A DNA stretch of 39,528 bases from an uncultured Porphyromonadaceae bacterium (GCA_946414395.1 CAMKOE010000023.1:1-39528), one strand, 5' to 3'; counted from the first letter of the stretch, positions 9,873-18,565 are shown. The notes: a model not told the origin generated them from the letters alone. Translations and numbers: made by a program.

Positions 9873-11051
9873 TCAACCGTTGGCCGGTGTCGAGAAAACG
9901 CTGCCAGGCAGTGACCGCATGTTGTAGGTCGATGCCATCGACTCGCCATAGGCGCCTGCCGAGCGGATGGCAATCATGTCCCCGCGGCGGGTTACGGGCA
10001 GGCGGCAGTCGCTGGCAAACACGTCGCTGGATTCACAGACGGGCCCCACGATATCATAGGTGGCCATCTCTTCCTGGGACGAGGTCAGATTCTGGATCTG
10101 ATGGTGGGCGCCATACAGTGCCGGGCGTATCAGGTCGGTCATGCCGGCGTCAAGGATGACAAATTTCTTGTTTCTGCTCTCTTTCACATAGACGACTCGA
10201 CTGATGAGCGTGCCGCAGCCGCCGACAATCGAGCGGCCCAATTCAAAGTGCAGTCGCTGATTGTTCCTCAGGTTCAGGCCCTGCTTGAACAGGTTGAAGA
10301 ATTGCTCAAAGTCGGGCATGGGGCACTCATCGGGATTGTCATAGTCAATGCCCAGGCCGCCCCCCATGTTGATGGTCTCAAAATGTATGCCCTCGCGGTC
10401 ATACTCGTCAAGTAGCCTGTTGACCGTGTCACACAGCATGGCATAGGGCTTCATCTCGGTAATCTGGGAGCCGATGTGGAAGTGCAGGCCTTTCAAGTGG
10501 ATGTGGGGCAGGCTTGATGCGAGGTTGACCACATCGTGGAGCACCTCAATGCCGATGCCGAACTTGTTGTCGGCTGTGCCCGTGGTGATATACTTGTGGG
10601 TGTGGGCGTCGATGTCGGGGTTGACCCTGATGGCGATAGAGGCGGTCTTGCCCATGCCGGCGGCAATCTCATTGATGATTTCCAGTTCCTGAACCGACTC
10701 GACGTTGAAGCAGCCTATCTCGTGTTCCAGCCCCAGCCTGATTTCCCAATCGGTCTTGCCAACGCCCGAGAATGTCATCTCTGAGGGCTTGAAGCCCGCC
10801 TTGATGGCTGCAGCAACCTCGCCGCCGCTCACCAGGTCGGCACCGAACCCTCGGCTGGAGATTTCCTTCATGATGCGGGGATTGCCGTTGGCCTTGACGG
10901 CATAGTGCACCGTGATTGGTGCGCCAGCAGTCATGCGTGAAATCTCGTCAAGCGTCCTGTGCAGCAAGTCCAGGTCGTAGTAGTAGAACGGAGTGTGCTG
11001 TCCCTGCAGCATGTCTATAGGAAAAACTGGAGTCTTCAACCCTTGTCCCAT
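9873..11051 (-). CDS. lysA: Diaminopimelate decarboxylase
   Basis: A 392-residue PLP-dependent decarboxylase (alanine-racemase fold type III) converting meso-diaminopimelate to lysine, the last step of lysine synthesis, in the cytoplasm. Seen in the sequence: HYAVKANGN with the PLP lysine at Lys53, the FHIGSQI motif, INMGGGLGIDY glycine-rich phosphate-binding loop, ELGRSIVGGCG, the substrate-binding PVCESSDVFA and the C-terminal SAGAYGESMASTYN. Length fits the family. It converges with the CotH gene (58 bp between stops) and diverges from the next gene. A -7 element lies about 50 bp upstream. Confidence 0.95.
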   Translation of the reverse strand: MGQGLKTPVFPIDMLQGQHTPFYYYDLDLLHRTLDEISRMTAGAPITVHYAVKANGNPRIMKEISSRGFGADLVSGGEVAAAIKAGFKPSEMTFSGVGKTDWEIRLGLEHEIGCFNVESVQELEIINEIAAGMGKTASIAIRVNPDIDAHTHKYITTGTADNKFGIGIEVLHDVVNLASSLPHIHLKGLHFHIGSQITEMKPYAMLCDTVNRLLDEYDREGIHFETINMGGGLGIDYDNPDECPMPDFEQFFNLFKQGLNLRNNQRLHFELGRSIVGGCGTLISRVVYVKESRNKKFVILDAGMTDLIRPALYGAHHQIQNLTSSQEEMATYDIVGPVCESSDVFASDCRLPVTRRGDMIAIRSAGAYGESMASTYNMRSLPGSVFSTPANG

Positions 11052-11099
11052 ATCGCAAATACTTTATTGTGAAATTGAATTTTAAACCTTAAATCTTGG

Positions 11100-11107
11100 C
11101 AAAGGTA
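11100..11107 (-). promoter_or_regulatory. Candidate -7 element for lysA
   Basis: On the minus strand this reads TACCTTTG, a full match to TAnnTTTG, 48 bp upstream of the lysA ATG. The -33 region is not convincing. Confidence 0.45.
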
Positions 11108-11191
11108 AATAATATCCCTTAAAAAGAATGCGATTTTATGGATTGTAAACACAAATTTAGATTTATTTAAAAAATAAAATCTTATAGTCGC

Positions 11192-11222
11192 TTTGAAAGT
11201 AAGTTTTTTTTTCGTTACTTTG
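11192..11222 (+). promoter_or_regulatory. Bacteroidetes-type promoter for the 11282 dockerin gene
   Basis: TTTG at 11192-11195, a 19-bp spacer, then TTACTTTG at 11215-11222 (one mismatch to TAnnTTTG). This gives a leader of about 50 nt before the ATG at 11282. Confidence 0.6.
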
Positions 11223-11281
11223 CTAAATCTATAAAATAACCAAAGTGTAATTGGATGTTATTAATTATAAACCGACAGATT

Positions 11282-12670
11282 ATGAGGAAATTATTACTTT
11301 TCTTGTCATTACTGGCAATCGTATTTATCAATGCCCAAGCCGTCACCGACGGCGTGAAATATGAGCGAGTCAATGGTCTCGGAATCAAGAACCTGTGGAT
11401 CCAGGACAGGGTACACAGCCCTGAGCAGTGGGCCGCACAGCCCTACTGTAACACCAGTGCCCGCACATCGGTGCTGGCCGATGGCTTCATCTACATCTCC
11501 CGCACTAATGCCAAGACCATCATCCAGGGAACCGACACGCTGGCCCAGAGTGTCGTTTACAAGTTGAATGCCGAAAACGGTACTTTGGTCAAGGAATTGC
11601 CCTTGACGCTTGATGGCGAAATCTACGGCAACGCTGTCTTGAACGCCAACACGGTGGGCGTGGACAACTTCGGTCACCTGTACATAGCCCCCTATACCAG
11701 CGAACTGGCTACCATCCAGAATGTGTATTTGCTTGATGGCGAGACGGGCGCGTTGACGCTTGTGGCCTCGATGGACAAGGGCGACGCGCTGGCCCGCTGC
11801 GACTACATTGACGTGATGGGTGACCTCACGCGCGAGCAGGCCGAGTGCAATATCATGTCGGTGGGCGCTAGTTCGGAGTTGCTCTATCGCTGGCACGCCG
11901 ACCAGGGTGGTGACTTTGAGGGCGGCTTTGAAGGTGACCCCTACCTGGCCATCCTCGATTTCTATCCCGAGACTGTGACCAATTGGGGCTTTGCTCCTTT
12001 GGCAAAGATGATCCTGGGCGAGAACGAGGAGAACCGCTACAGCGGTGAACTGTTCTATGTGGATGGCTTCACGACGTCCCCCATTCTGTATGACGTGACG
12101 GGAACGATGGTTGAGAGTTTTGAGAACGTTGACCCGAGCCTGTGGCCAATGGACGTGGGTGCCAATGGCGTGTGTGAGTTCACCATCGACGGCCGCAACT
12201 TCATCGCCTATGTGGCCGCTCAGTATGACGGCGTTGTCGAGGCCACAATGATCAACAAGGCCTGTCAGGTCTATATCTGTGAGTTGGGCGAGGGCATGAC
12301 ACTGGAGGGTATGCAACGCTACTGGATGGTGCCCAACGAGTTGGGGCGCATCAGTGACGGCGGCACCCGCGTGGAGAGCCTGTCGGTGGAATATGGCACC
12401 GATGCCCAGGGCAACGAGGAGGTGTTGCTCTATATCTTCAAGTGCTATAATGGCATGGCCTTGTACAAGATCGGTCCCAATGTCACCGATGATGATACCC
12501 CTGGTGTGGTTGGTGACGTGGACGGCAATGGCGAGGTGAACATCTCGGATGTCAATGCGATTATCGACATCATTCTCTCGGGTCGTGCCGACACCGCTGG
12601 TGATGTCGATGGCAATGGCGAGGTGAATATCTCGGACATCAATGCCCTCATTGCCCTGATATTGAAATAA
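11282..12670 (+). CDS. Secreted dockerin-containing protein, beta-propeller-like, unknown function
   Basis: A 462-residue exported protein. Residues 1-19 or so are a signal peptide (cleavage probably after INAQA). The start at 11282 is preferred to an upstream in-frame TTG at 11255 because it begins directly with the signal peptide. The middle (about 25-395) is beta-rich with repeating blocks such as TSVLADGFIYISRTN, VYKLNAENGTLVKELPL and NVYLLDGETGALTLVASM, suggesting a propeller-like fold. The C-terminus is two dockerin type I repeats (DVDGNGEVNISDVN and DVDGNGEVNISDIN), almost identical to each other. It stands alone between lysA and cutC with its own promoter. Function cannot be assigned. 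Confidence 0.8.
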   Translation: MRKLLLFLSLLAIVFINAQAVTDGVKYERVNGLGIKNLWIQDRVHSPEQWAAQPYCNTSARTSVLADGFIYISRTNAKTIIQGTDTLAQSVVYKLNAENGTLVKELPLTLDGEIYGNAVLNANTVGVDNFGHLYIAPYTSELATIQNVYLLDGETGALTLVASMDKGDALARCDYIDVMGDLTREQAECNIMSVGASSELLYRWHADQGGDFEGGFEGDPYLAILDFYPETVTNWGFAPLAKMILGENEENRYSGELFYVDGFTTSPILYDVTGTMVESFENVDPSLWPMDVGANGVCEFTIDGRNFIAYVAAQYDGVVEATMINKACQVYICELGEGMTLEGMQRYWMVPNELGRISDGGTRVESLSVEYGTDAQGNEEVLLYIFKCYNGMALYKIGPNVTDDDTPGVVGDVDGNGEVNISDVNAIIDIILSGRADTAGDVDGNGEVNISDINALIALILK

Positions 12671-12717
12671 TGATGCGGAAGAGCCTGTAATAAAGAAACT
12701 TAACGTATCGACTTGTG

Positions 12718-12894
12718 CGAGTCTGTGTCATAATTCGCTCGCTTGTTTTATATCGGCCTTACGGCCGAGAAATCAAAAATTTGTATAAATATTAAACAAA
12801 ATAAATTTCTATTTCAATTTTAGTTATAATTTTTCTTGATTTCTCGCGCGTAGCGCGATGAATAGTTCCAGTCGCCATTTATGACACAGACTCG
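12718..12894. repeat. Nested inverted-repeat element (MITE-like or structured RNA)
   Basis: Two perfect 16-nt arms, 12718-12733 and 12879-12894, are exact reverse complements. Inside them are a second perfect 11-nt pair, CGAGAAATCAA at 12766-12776 and its complement at 12836-12846, and two small hairpins (TCGGCC/GGCCGA near 12753-12768; TCGCGC/GCGCGA near 12844-12858). The centre is very AT-rich. The element is 177 bp, has no coding capacity, and lies between the stop of the dockerin gene and the cutC promoter. ACTT occurs at 12711-12714 and again at 12895-12898, a weak hint of a target duplication. Confidence 0.65.
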
Positions 12895-12902
12895 ACTTAT
12901 TG

Positions 12903-12933
12903 TTGGCGATGTCAAGAATCTTCAATAATTTTG
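12903..12933 (+). promoter_or_regulatory. Promoter for cutC
   Basis: TTG at 12903-12905, a 20-bp spacer and TAATTTTG at 12926-12933, a full -7 match. The ATG at 12946 lies 12 bp further on, so the leader is only a few nucleotides. The inverted-repeat element ends 8 bp before the -33 box. Confidence 0.6.
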
Positions 12934-12945
12934 CACGTCTGTTAG

Positions 12946-13707
12946 ATGAAAAACATGGAACGTAACGAATTTATGGTAGAAGTGTGTGCCAACGGTGTAG
13001 AGTCTTGCATCGCGGCACAAGATGGGGGCGCCGACCGCGTGGAACTGTGTGCCGGCATTCCCGAGGGTGGAACGACACCCAGTTATGGCGAGATCAAGGT
13101 GGCGCGCCGCGTGTTGACGGCGACCCGCCTGCATGTGATTATCCGTCCCCGTGGCGGTGATTTCCTGTACAGCGACCTGGAGGTGGAGCGCATGGCGGCC
13201 GATATCGCCGTGTGCCGTGACCTGGGCGTGGATGGTGTGGTGTTCGGCTGCTTGAAGGCCGATGGCACCATTGACCTCGAGCGCAACCGCTACCTCGTGG
13301 AGTGCAGCAAGGGCATGAGTGTGACGATGCACCGAGCCTTTGACCGTACGGCCAATCCCGAGCAGGCACTAGAAGAAATCATCGACCTGGGCTTTGACCG
13401 CATCCTCACCTCGGGCCAGCAGCCACGGGCCATACAGGGTGTGGACTTGCTGGCTAAGTTGAACCGCCAGGCGGCAGGCCGCATCATTCTCATGGCCGGC
13501 AGTGGCGTGAACGAGGAGAATATCGCTGAAATCCGCGATGTGACAGGCTTGCACGAATTCCATTTCTCGGGTCGCGAGTCCCAGCCCAGCGCCATGCAGT
13601 ATGTCAATCCCAACCTGTACATGGGCCGTCCTGGCGCCAACGAGGCCGCGCTTGACTATACCACCGCTCGCCGCGTCAAGGCCACGATAGCCCGGCTACT
13701 CGATTGA
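12946..13707 (+). CDS. cutC: CutC-family protein (copper homeostasis family, TIM barrel)
   Basis: A 253-residue cytoplasmic protein of the CutC family. Signatures: EVCANGVESCIAAQDGGAD, RVELCAGIPEGGTTPSYGEI, HVIIRPRGGDFLYSDLE, DGVVFGCLKADGTID, MHRAFDRT, GFDRILTSGQ and HEFHFSGR. The family was named for copper tolerance in E. coli, but its biochemical role is unsettled. The start could be ATG 12946 or ATG 12955; the conserved domain begins at about residue 10. The 3' end overlaps the 3' end of convergent miaA by 12 bp. Confidence 0.93.
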   Translation: MKNMERNEFMVEVCANGVESCIAAQDGGADRVELCAGIPEGGTTPSYGEIKVARRVLTATRLHVIIRPRGGDFLYSDLEVERMAADIAVCRDLGVDGVVFGCLKADGTIDLERNRYLVECSKGMSVTMHRAFDRTANPEQALEEIIDLGFDRILTSGQQPRAIQGVDLLAKLNRQAAGRIILMAGSGVNEENIAEIRDVTGLHEFHFSGRESQPSAMQYVNPNLYMGRPGANEAALDYTTARRVKATIARLLD

Positions 13708-14595
13708 CAATAAGTTGAGAATTAGGGGAATGGCCTCGCCAGGGGTGGCCCAGGTGATGTCGGGGTCGCGGCGGTACCAGGTGAGTTGCTTCTTAGCATA
13801 CACGCGTGTGTTTTTCTTCATGCGCTCGATGGCCGTGTGGCGATCCATTGTGCCGTCAAACATGGCAAACATCTCCTTCATTCCCACCGTGTTGAGCGAG
13901 TTGAGGTGGCGCAGGTGATAGACGCTCCTGGCCTCTTGTTCGAGCCCGGCCTCAATCATGCGGTCCACGCGGCTGTTGATGCAGGCAAACAGTTGGTCTC
14001 GCTCGATGTTGAGGGCCACCTTGATGATATCAAAATCCCGTTGCTTGGCCTTGCCGGTGCGCAGGGAGGAAAAGGGAACACCCGCCTGACGGCAGATTTC
14101 CACGCCGTGACACACGCGGCTGGTGTTCTTGCGGTCGATGGCAGCGGCATATTGCGGGTCGAGCCGTTCGAGTTCTTCCACGAGGCTTTCCAGGCCCTCG
14201 CGCGCCAGTTTGTCCTTGACCGCTGTCCGCACCTCGGGGCTGATGTCGGGCAACTGGTCGATGCCGTGGCACACCGCGTCAACATAGAGCATCGACCCGC
14301 CGCACATCACCGCATAGTCACCCTGTTGCCACAGCGTGGGCAGCAGCTGGAGCACGTCGGCCTCAAACTGGGCCGCGCTGTACTGCTCTTCCAGATCCTT
14401 GAAGGCCACGAAGTGATGCCTGGCGGCAGCCAACTCGTCGGCAGTGGGGGCCGCTGTGCAGATGGGGATGCCGCGGTAGATCTGTCGTGAATCGGCATTG
14501 ATGATCTCGCAATGCAGGCGCTGCGCCAGACCGATGGCCGTCGCGGTCTTGCCCACCCCTGTCGGGCCGGTAATAACAATCAGCGTTTTGCTCAT
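13696..14595 (-). CDS. miaA: tRNA dimethylallyltransferase
   Basis: A 299-residue enzyme that transfers the dimethylallyl group to A37 of tRNAs reading UNN codons. Visible motifs: the P-loop GPTGVGKT at residues 10-17, NADSRQIYRGI near 34-44, YDAVMCGGSMLY-type segment (YAVMCGGSMLYVDAV) near 94-108, and QLTWYRRDPDITW at the C-terminus. Its ATG overlaps the stop of the upstream transporter gene by 4 bp (ATGA), which suggests translational coupling. It is the last gene of a minus-strand operon that converges with cutC. Confidence 0.96.
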   Translation of the reverse strand: MSKTLIVITGPTGVGKTATAIGLAQRLHCEIINADSRQIYRGIPICTAAPTADELAAARHHFVAFKDLEEQYSAAQFEADVLQLLPTLWQQGDYAVMCGGSMLYVDAVCHGIDQLPDISPEVRTAVKDKLAREGLESLVEELERLDPQYAAAIDRKNTSRVCHGVEICRQAGVPFSSLRTGKAKQRDFDIIKVALNIERDQLFACINSRVDRMIEAGLEQEARSVYHLRHLNSLNTVGMKEMFAMFDGTMDRHTAIERMKKNTRVYAKKQLTWYRRDPDITWATPGEAIPLILNLLSIE

Positions 14596-15788
14596 TCCTT
14601 TTTCTTCTCCTCCTCGTTGCGGTATTTATTGAACAACGAGGCCGACATGGTAATGGGCGTCTTTTTGTCCTTGACCTCCTTTTTCTTGCCCTTCTGCAAG
14701 GGATTGGGCTGGTGCAGGACAAATTCGCAGTAATAGGAAATGATGAGTGTCGTCAGCGGCAGGCCGATAATCAGGCCGATGACCCCCATCACATAGACCC
14801 ACAACGACAATGACAGGAAGATGATGGCGGGATTGAGGCCCATCTGTGACTTCATGATGGTGGGGATGAGCACCATGTCCTGGATGATCTGGCAGACGAT
14901 ATAGGCCACAATGACCCAGGAAAACATCACCCAGAAACTAGCCCCCGTGGCGGCAGTGGCCACCAGACACAGGAAGGCGGCAATGGGGATGGAAATGAGT
15001 TGCAGATAGGGAACCATATTGAGCACGCCCACAAACATGCCGAAGGCGATAGCCATGGGCAGCCCGATGATATAGAATTCGATGGCGAATATCACGCCCA
15101 CAAAGAACGACACGGCGGCCTGACCGCGAAAGTAGCGGCTCATCGTGTCGGCCACGTCACCAAAGATGCGCAACGCCATGCGGCGGTACTTGCTGGGGAT
15201 CGCGGCCTTGAAGCCATGGGACAACTTGTTGAAGTCCAGCAGGATGAAGAACATGTACAGCAGCACGATGAACCACGACGCGATGCTGAAGATCACACTC
15301 ATCGTGCCACCCACTACCGACCACGCTCCCGACGCGGCCTTGTTGATGATTTCCATCCACTGCTGCTTGCTGAAGATCTCATTGATCTTGTTCAGGTCGA
15401 TGTAGCGCTGGATGAACTCATTGATCTCGGCGGGAACATAGGGGATGCGCAACGACGACTTGGCATAGGCCGCCAACTGTTTGGACATGGCTCCGAACTC
15501 CTCAATCAGGTAGGGAATGATGAGCCAGCACAAGCCGGTAATCAATGCGATGACGATAGCGAGCGCCAGCACGACGGCGATGCCGCGGGAGCGGATGCGG
15601 GCCTTGCATTGCAGCCACTCGACGAGCGGGTCGATGATATAGGCGAGGATGAAGCCCACGACAAAAGGCATGAGCACAGGACTCAAGTAATTGATGAGCC
15701 ACACGCCCACGGCCACACTGGCCAGGGTCAGCACCATTCTAAAGACGCGGTCAAAGTCATATTTCTTTTGTACGGTTGTCTGTGCCAT
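14592..15788 (-). CDS. AI-2E family transporter (UPF0118 permease)
   Basis: A 398-residue inner-membrane protein of the AI-2E transporter family. Several hydrophobic segments are clear: two at about residues 17-50, one at 68-92, two around 160-185, a pair at 224-250, then 255-320 and 328-350. The segment NMVPYLQLISIPIA and the QIIQDMVLIPTIMKSQMGLNP loop are typical of the family. The C-terminal 40 residues are a charged, Lys/Glu-rich cytoplasmic tail. Members have been linked to autoinducer-2 export or Na+/H+ exchange; the substrate here is unknown. It lies between xth and miaA on the same strand. Confidence 0.9.
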   Translation of the reverse strand: MAQTTVQKKYDFDRVFRMVLTLASVAVGVWLINYLSPVLMPFVVGFILAYIIDPLVEWLQCKARIRSRGIAVVLALAIVIALITGLCWLIIPYLIEEFGAMSKQLAAYAKSSLRIPYVPAEINEFIQRYIDLNKINEIFSKQQWMEIINKAASGAWSVVGGTMSVIFSIASWFIVLLYMFFILLDFNKLSHGFKAAIPSKYRRMALRIFGDVADTMSRYFRGQAAVSFFVGVIFAIEFYIIGLPMAIAFGMFVGVLNMVPYLQLISIPIAAFLCLVATAATGASFWVMFSWVIVAYIVCQIIQDMVLIPTIMKSQMGLNPAIIFLSLSLWVYVMGVIGLIIGLPLTTLIISYYCEFVLHQPNPLQKGKKKEVKDKKTPITMSASLFNKYRNEEEKKKE

Positions 15789-15836
15789 TGTCTCTATGAT
15801 ATTGAGTAGGAAGCGATTATAAATAGATTGTTTCGA

Positions 15837-16598
15837 TTAACTGTTCATGTCCAACTGGACCTCCACCGGGCAGTGGTCGCTGCCGTAAATCTCGGTATGA
15901 ATCTTGGCATCGGTCAATTGACTCTGGAGGCGGTTGCTCACCAGGAAGTAGTCGATGCGCCACCCCGCATTCTTCTCGCGCGCCTTGAAGCGGTAACTCC
16001 ACCATGAGTACACGTCGGTCACGTCGGGATTGAAGAAGCGCCACGTGTCGATGAATCCGGCATTGAGCAGCACGGTCATTTTCTCACGCTCCTCGTCGGT
16101 GAATCCGGCATTCTTGCGGTTGGTCTTGGGGTTCTTGAGGTCTATTTCCTGATGGGCCACGTTCAGGTCACCACACACGATGACGGGCTTCTTCTTGTCG
16201 AGTTCCAGCAGGTAGTTGCGGAAGGCGTCTTCCCACGTCATGCGGTAGTCAAGGCGCCGCAGGCCGTCCTGGCTGTTGGGCGTGTAGCAGGTCACGAGAT
16301 AGAAACCGGGCATCTCCAGCGTGATGACGCGGCCCTCGTGGTCATGCTCCTCGATGCCCATGCCATACTCCACGCTCAATGGCTCATGACGGCTGTAAAT
16401 CGCTGTGCCCGAGTAGCCTTTCTTCTCGGCATAGTTCCAGTAGGAGCGGTAGCCTTCAAACTCCAGGTCCAACTGCCCCGCCTGCATCTTGGTCTCCTGC
16501 AGGCAGAAGAAGTCGGCGTCCAGTTCCTTGAAGATATCGCCAAATCCCTTGCCCACCACGGCCCGCAGGCCATTCACATTCCACGAGATAAACTTCAT
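15837..16598 (-). CDS. xth: Exodeoxyribonuclease III (AP endonuclease)
   Basis: A 253-residue enzyme of the Mg2+-dependent exonuclease/endonuclease/phosphatase fold, which cuts DNA at abasic sites and degrades 3' ends in base-excision repair. Motifs seen: [10 protein letters not shown] (residues 4-13), LQETK with metal ligand Glu35, GDLNVAH with Asp144 and Asn146, and the C-terminal SDHCPV with Asp241 and catalytic His242. The segment WRIDYFLVS before the end is also conserved. Length is normal. The gene is first in a probable xth - transporter - miaA operon, with a 48-bp gap to the next gene. Its promoter lies beyond a MITE-like repeat, making a leader of roughly 180 nt. Confidence 0.95.
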   Translation of the reverse strand: MKFISWNVNGLRAVVGKGFGDIFKELDADFFCLQETKMQAGQLDLEFEGYRSYWNYAEKKGYSGTAIYSRHEPLSVEYGMGIEEHDHEGRVITLEMPGFYLVTCYTPNSQDGLRRLDYRMTWEDAFRNYLLELDKKKPVIVCGDLNVAHQEIDLKNPKTNRKNAGFTDEEREKMTVLLNAGFIDTWRFFNPDVTDVYSWWSYRFKAREKNAGWRIDYFLVSNRLQSQLTDAKIHTEIYGSDHCPVEVQLDMNS

Positions 16599-16626
16599 AT
16601 TGTTCTAGTATCTGTTTTATTTAGGG

Positions 16627-16767
16627 AACGATATAGCAGTTGGCCGCAATGATTATTTTTTGTTGATTTCGCTTTAACAAGCGAAAAGAATCAATTCGCA
16701 ATAGCACTAAGTTGAATCCGCGTAATCTTCATTGCCCAGCGGGTTAAGGACAACATCTATATCATTG
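16627..16767. repeat. MITE-like inverted-repeat element, copy A
   Basis: A 141-bp non-coding element whose ends, at 16627-16645 and 16748-16767, are imperfect inverted repeats built on GATATAG-x-x-GTTG-x-CC. It shares both ends, and the CCCxGCxGGGTT-like block just inside the right end, with a second element at 24126-24261. It contains an internal hairpin: TTTCGCTT (16667-16674), loop TAAC, AAGCGAAA (16679-16686), flanked by TTGATT and AATCAA. It sits between the xth promoter and the xth ATG. Confidence 0.7.
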
Positions 16768-16785
16768 TCTTTATTATTTAACCTG

Positions 16786-16816
16786 CAAATTTACTGTAAA
16801 CACAATTAAATACAAA
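16786..16816 (-). promoter_or_regulatory. Promoter for xth operon
   Basis: Read on the minus strand: TTTG (16813-16816), a 19-bp spacer, TAAATTTG (16786-16793), a full match to the Bacteroidetes consensus in sequence and spacing. The predicted start near 16779 places the whole of repeat copy A in the leader. Confidence 0.7.
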
Positions 16817-16827
16817 AGGAAATTCTG

Positions 16828-16835
16828 TAATTTTG
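16828..16835 (+). promoter_or_regulatory. -7 element for the 16841 pseudouridine synthase
   Basis: TAATTTTG, full -7 match, ends 5 bp before the ATG at 16841; no clear -33. It is interleaved with the divergent xth promoter. Confidence 0.5.
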
Positions 16836-16840
16836 CAGGG

Positions 16841-18478
16841 ATGATTGACAAATTCCATCTCTTGGGAGACGAAGTGGCGACAGTGGAGTTGCCGCGGCAG
16901 TTCACATGCCCGTTCCTGTATGAGCCCCATCCGCTGGCGCTCGTGGCGGTCGGGCAGGTGCAACAATACGTCGCCTCCCGGACCGATTGGGCCGACGAGA
17001 TGGCAGCCGGAAAAATGCTGGGTGTGCTGGTGGCCAGGGATGGCCAGGGGCGATTGGGCTTCCTGGCGGCATTCTCGGGCAACTTGGCCGGCAGTGTCAG
17101 GCACGACTACTTTGTGCCTCCCGTCTATAATCTGCTCGACCCGCAGGGCGAGTTCAAGCAGGGCGAGGCACAGATTACGGCCATCAATCACGAGGTGGAA
17201 CGGCTGGAACGGGCCCCCGAATTGGTGGCGTTGCATCAGCGCGAAATAGCGGCAAAGCAGAAGATGTGCGATGAAATCAATCGGTTTAAGGCATTGATGG
17301 CCCGTCACAAGCACGAGCGCGACGAGCGCCGGCTGGCTGGTGACTTGACAGATGAGGAACGGGAAACACTGTTGAACCAGAGCCGCTTTGAAAAAGCCGA
17401 ACTGAAGCGGGTGCGCCAGCGTCATGAAGCCGAAATCCAGCAGATTGCAGATGAAATAGCGGCTTCTCAACAGCGCATCGATGAGTTGAAGGCCCAGCGC
17501 AAGGTCATGAGCGAAGCCCTGCAGGAACGCATCTTCCGGCTGTTTGTCGTGAGCAACGCCCGCGGCGAGCGGTGCGACCTGGTCGAGGTGTTCAGGCCTC
17601 TGGGGGCACTGCCGCCTGCTGGGGCAGGGGAGTGCTGCGCCCCGCGACTGCTCAATTACGCCTTCAACAACGGTCTGCAGCCCGTCTGTATGGCCGAATT
17701 CTGGTGGGGCGCCTCACCCGTTGGCGAGGTGCGTCACCATGGTCATTTCTATCCTGCCTGCCGCAGCAAGTGCAAGCCCATCCTGGAATTCATGCTCCAA
17801 GGGCTTGATGTGGAGCCAAACAGGCTAGAACAGCCCATGGACAATGGCGAGGTGGAAGTCGTCTATGATGACCAGTGGATCACGGTGCTCAACAAGCCGT
17901 CGGGCATGCTCACTGTGCCCGGCAAGGCGCTGGATGACAGTCTGCTCAGCCGCTACCGCGAGGCCCATCCCGAGGCTGTCGGCCCCATCGTCGTTCACCG
18001 CTTGGATCAAGAGACGTCTGGCCTGGTCGTGTTTGCCAAGGACAAAGCGACCCACAAGGCCCTGCAGCAGCAATTTGAGGCCCATTCCGTCAAGAAACGC
18101 TATATCGCCCTGCTCGACGGTATCGTGACGCGTGACGAGGGCGTCATCGACCTGCCCCTGCGCCCCGATGTGGACGACCGCCCCCGCCAGCGTGTCGATC
18201 GCGAGCACGGCAAGCCAGCCATTACCCGCTACCATGTGCTGGAACGTCGTGGCGGTCACACCCTCATCGCCCTGCAACCGCTGACGGGCCGCACCCACCA
18301 GTTGCGTGTCCATTGCTCCCACCCGCTGGGCTTGAACTGCCCCATTGTGGGCGACCGTCTCTATGGCCGCGCCTCCTCCCGCCTGATGCTCCATGCCCAG
18401 TCTCTCACCATCGTCCATCCCGCCACAGGCCGCCCTCTTGCTCTGCAAACGGGCGGTAATGACCTCTGGCAGAATTGA
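16841..18478 (+). CDS. RluA-family pseudouridine synthase with long N-terminal extension
   Basis: A 545-residue protein. The C-terminal part (about 335-545) is an RluA-type pseudouridine synthase, which isomerises uridine in rRNA or tRNA: DDQWITVLNKPSGMLTVPG, HRLDQETSG with the catalytic Asp389, KRYIAL, and LTGRTHQLRVHCS. The N-terminal 330 residues are not part of the catalytic domain: a conserved-looking block (LPRQFTCPFLYEPHPLAL), a long charged coiled coil at about 130-230, and a Cys/Trp-rich block (LLNYAFNNGLQPVCMAEFWWG, ACRSKCKPILEFML). There is no S4 domain. Long versions like this are known in Bacteroidetes and some gammaproteobacteria, but the role of the extension is not known to me. 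The target RNA cannot be predicted. Confidence 0.9.
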   Translation: MIDKFHLLGDEVATVELPRQFTCPFLYEPHPLALVAVGQVQQYVASRTDWADEMAAGKMLGVLVARDGQGRLGFLAAFSGNLAGSVRHDYFVPPVYNLLDPQGEFKQGEAQITAINHEVERLERAPELVALHQREIAAKQKMCDEINRFKALMARHKHERDERRLAGDLTDEERETLLNQSRFEKAELKRVRQRHEAEIQQIADEIAASQQRIDELKAQRKVMSEALQERIFRLFVVSNARGERCDLVEVFRPLGALPPAGAGECCAPRLLNYAFNNGLQPVCMAEFWWGASPVGEVRHHGHFYPACRSKCKPILEFMLQGLDVEPNRLEQPMDNGEVEVVYDDQWITVLNKPSGMLTVPGKALDDSLLSRYREAHPEAVGPIVVHRLDQETSGLVVFAKDKATHKALQQQFEAHSVKKRYIALLDGIVTRDEGVIDLPLRPDVDDRPRQRVDREHGKPAITRYHVLERRGGHTLIALQPLTGRTHQLRVHCSHPLGLNCPIVGDRLYGRASSRLMLHAQSLTIVHPATGRPLALQTGGNDLWQN

Positions 18479-18565
18479 AAAAGTTTACATTTTTTTTGAA
18501 ATCATCCTGTTTTAGTCAAAAAGACTGAAACAATGCTAATTGTTTGCAAAATTAAATTAATTGAT

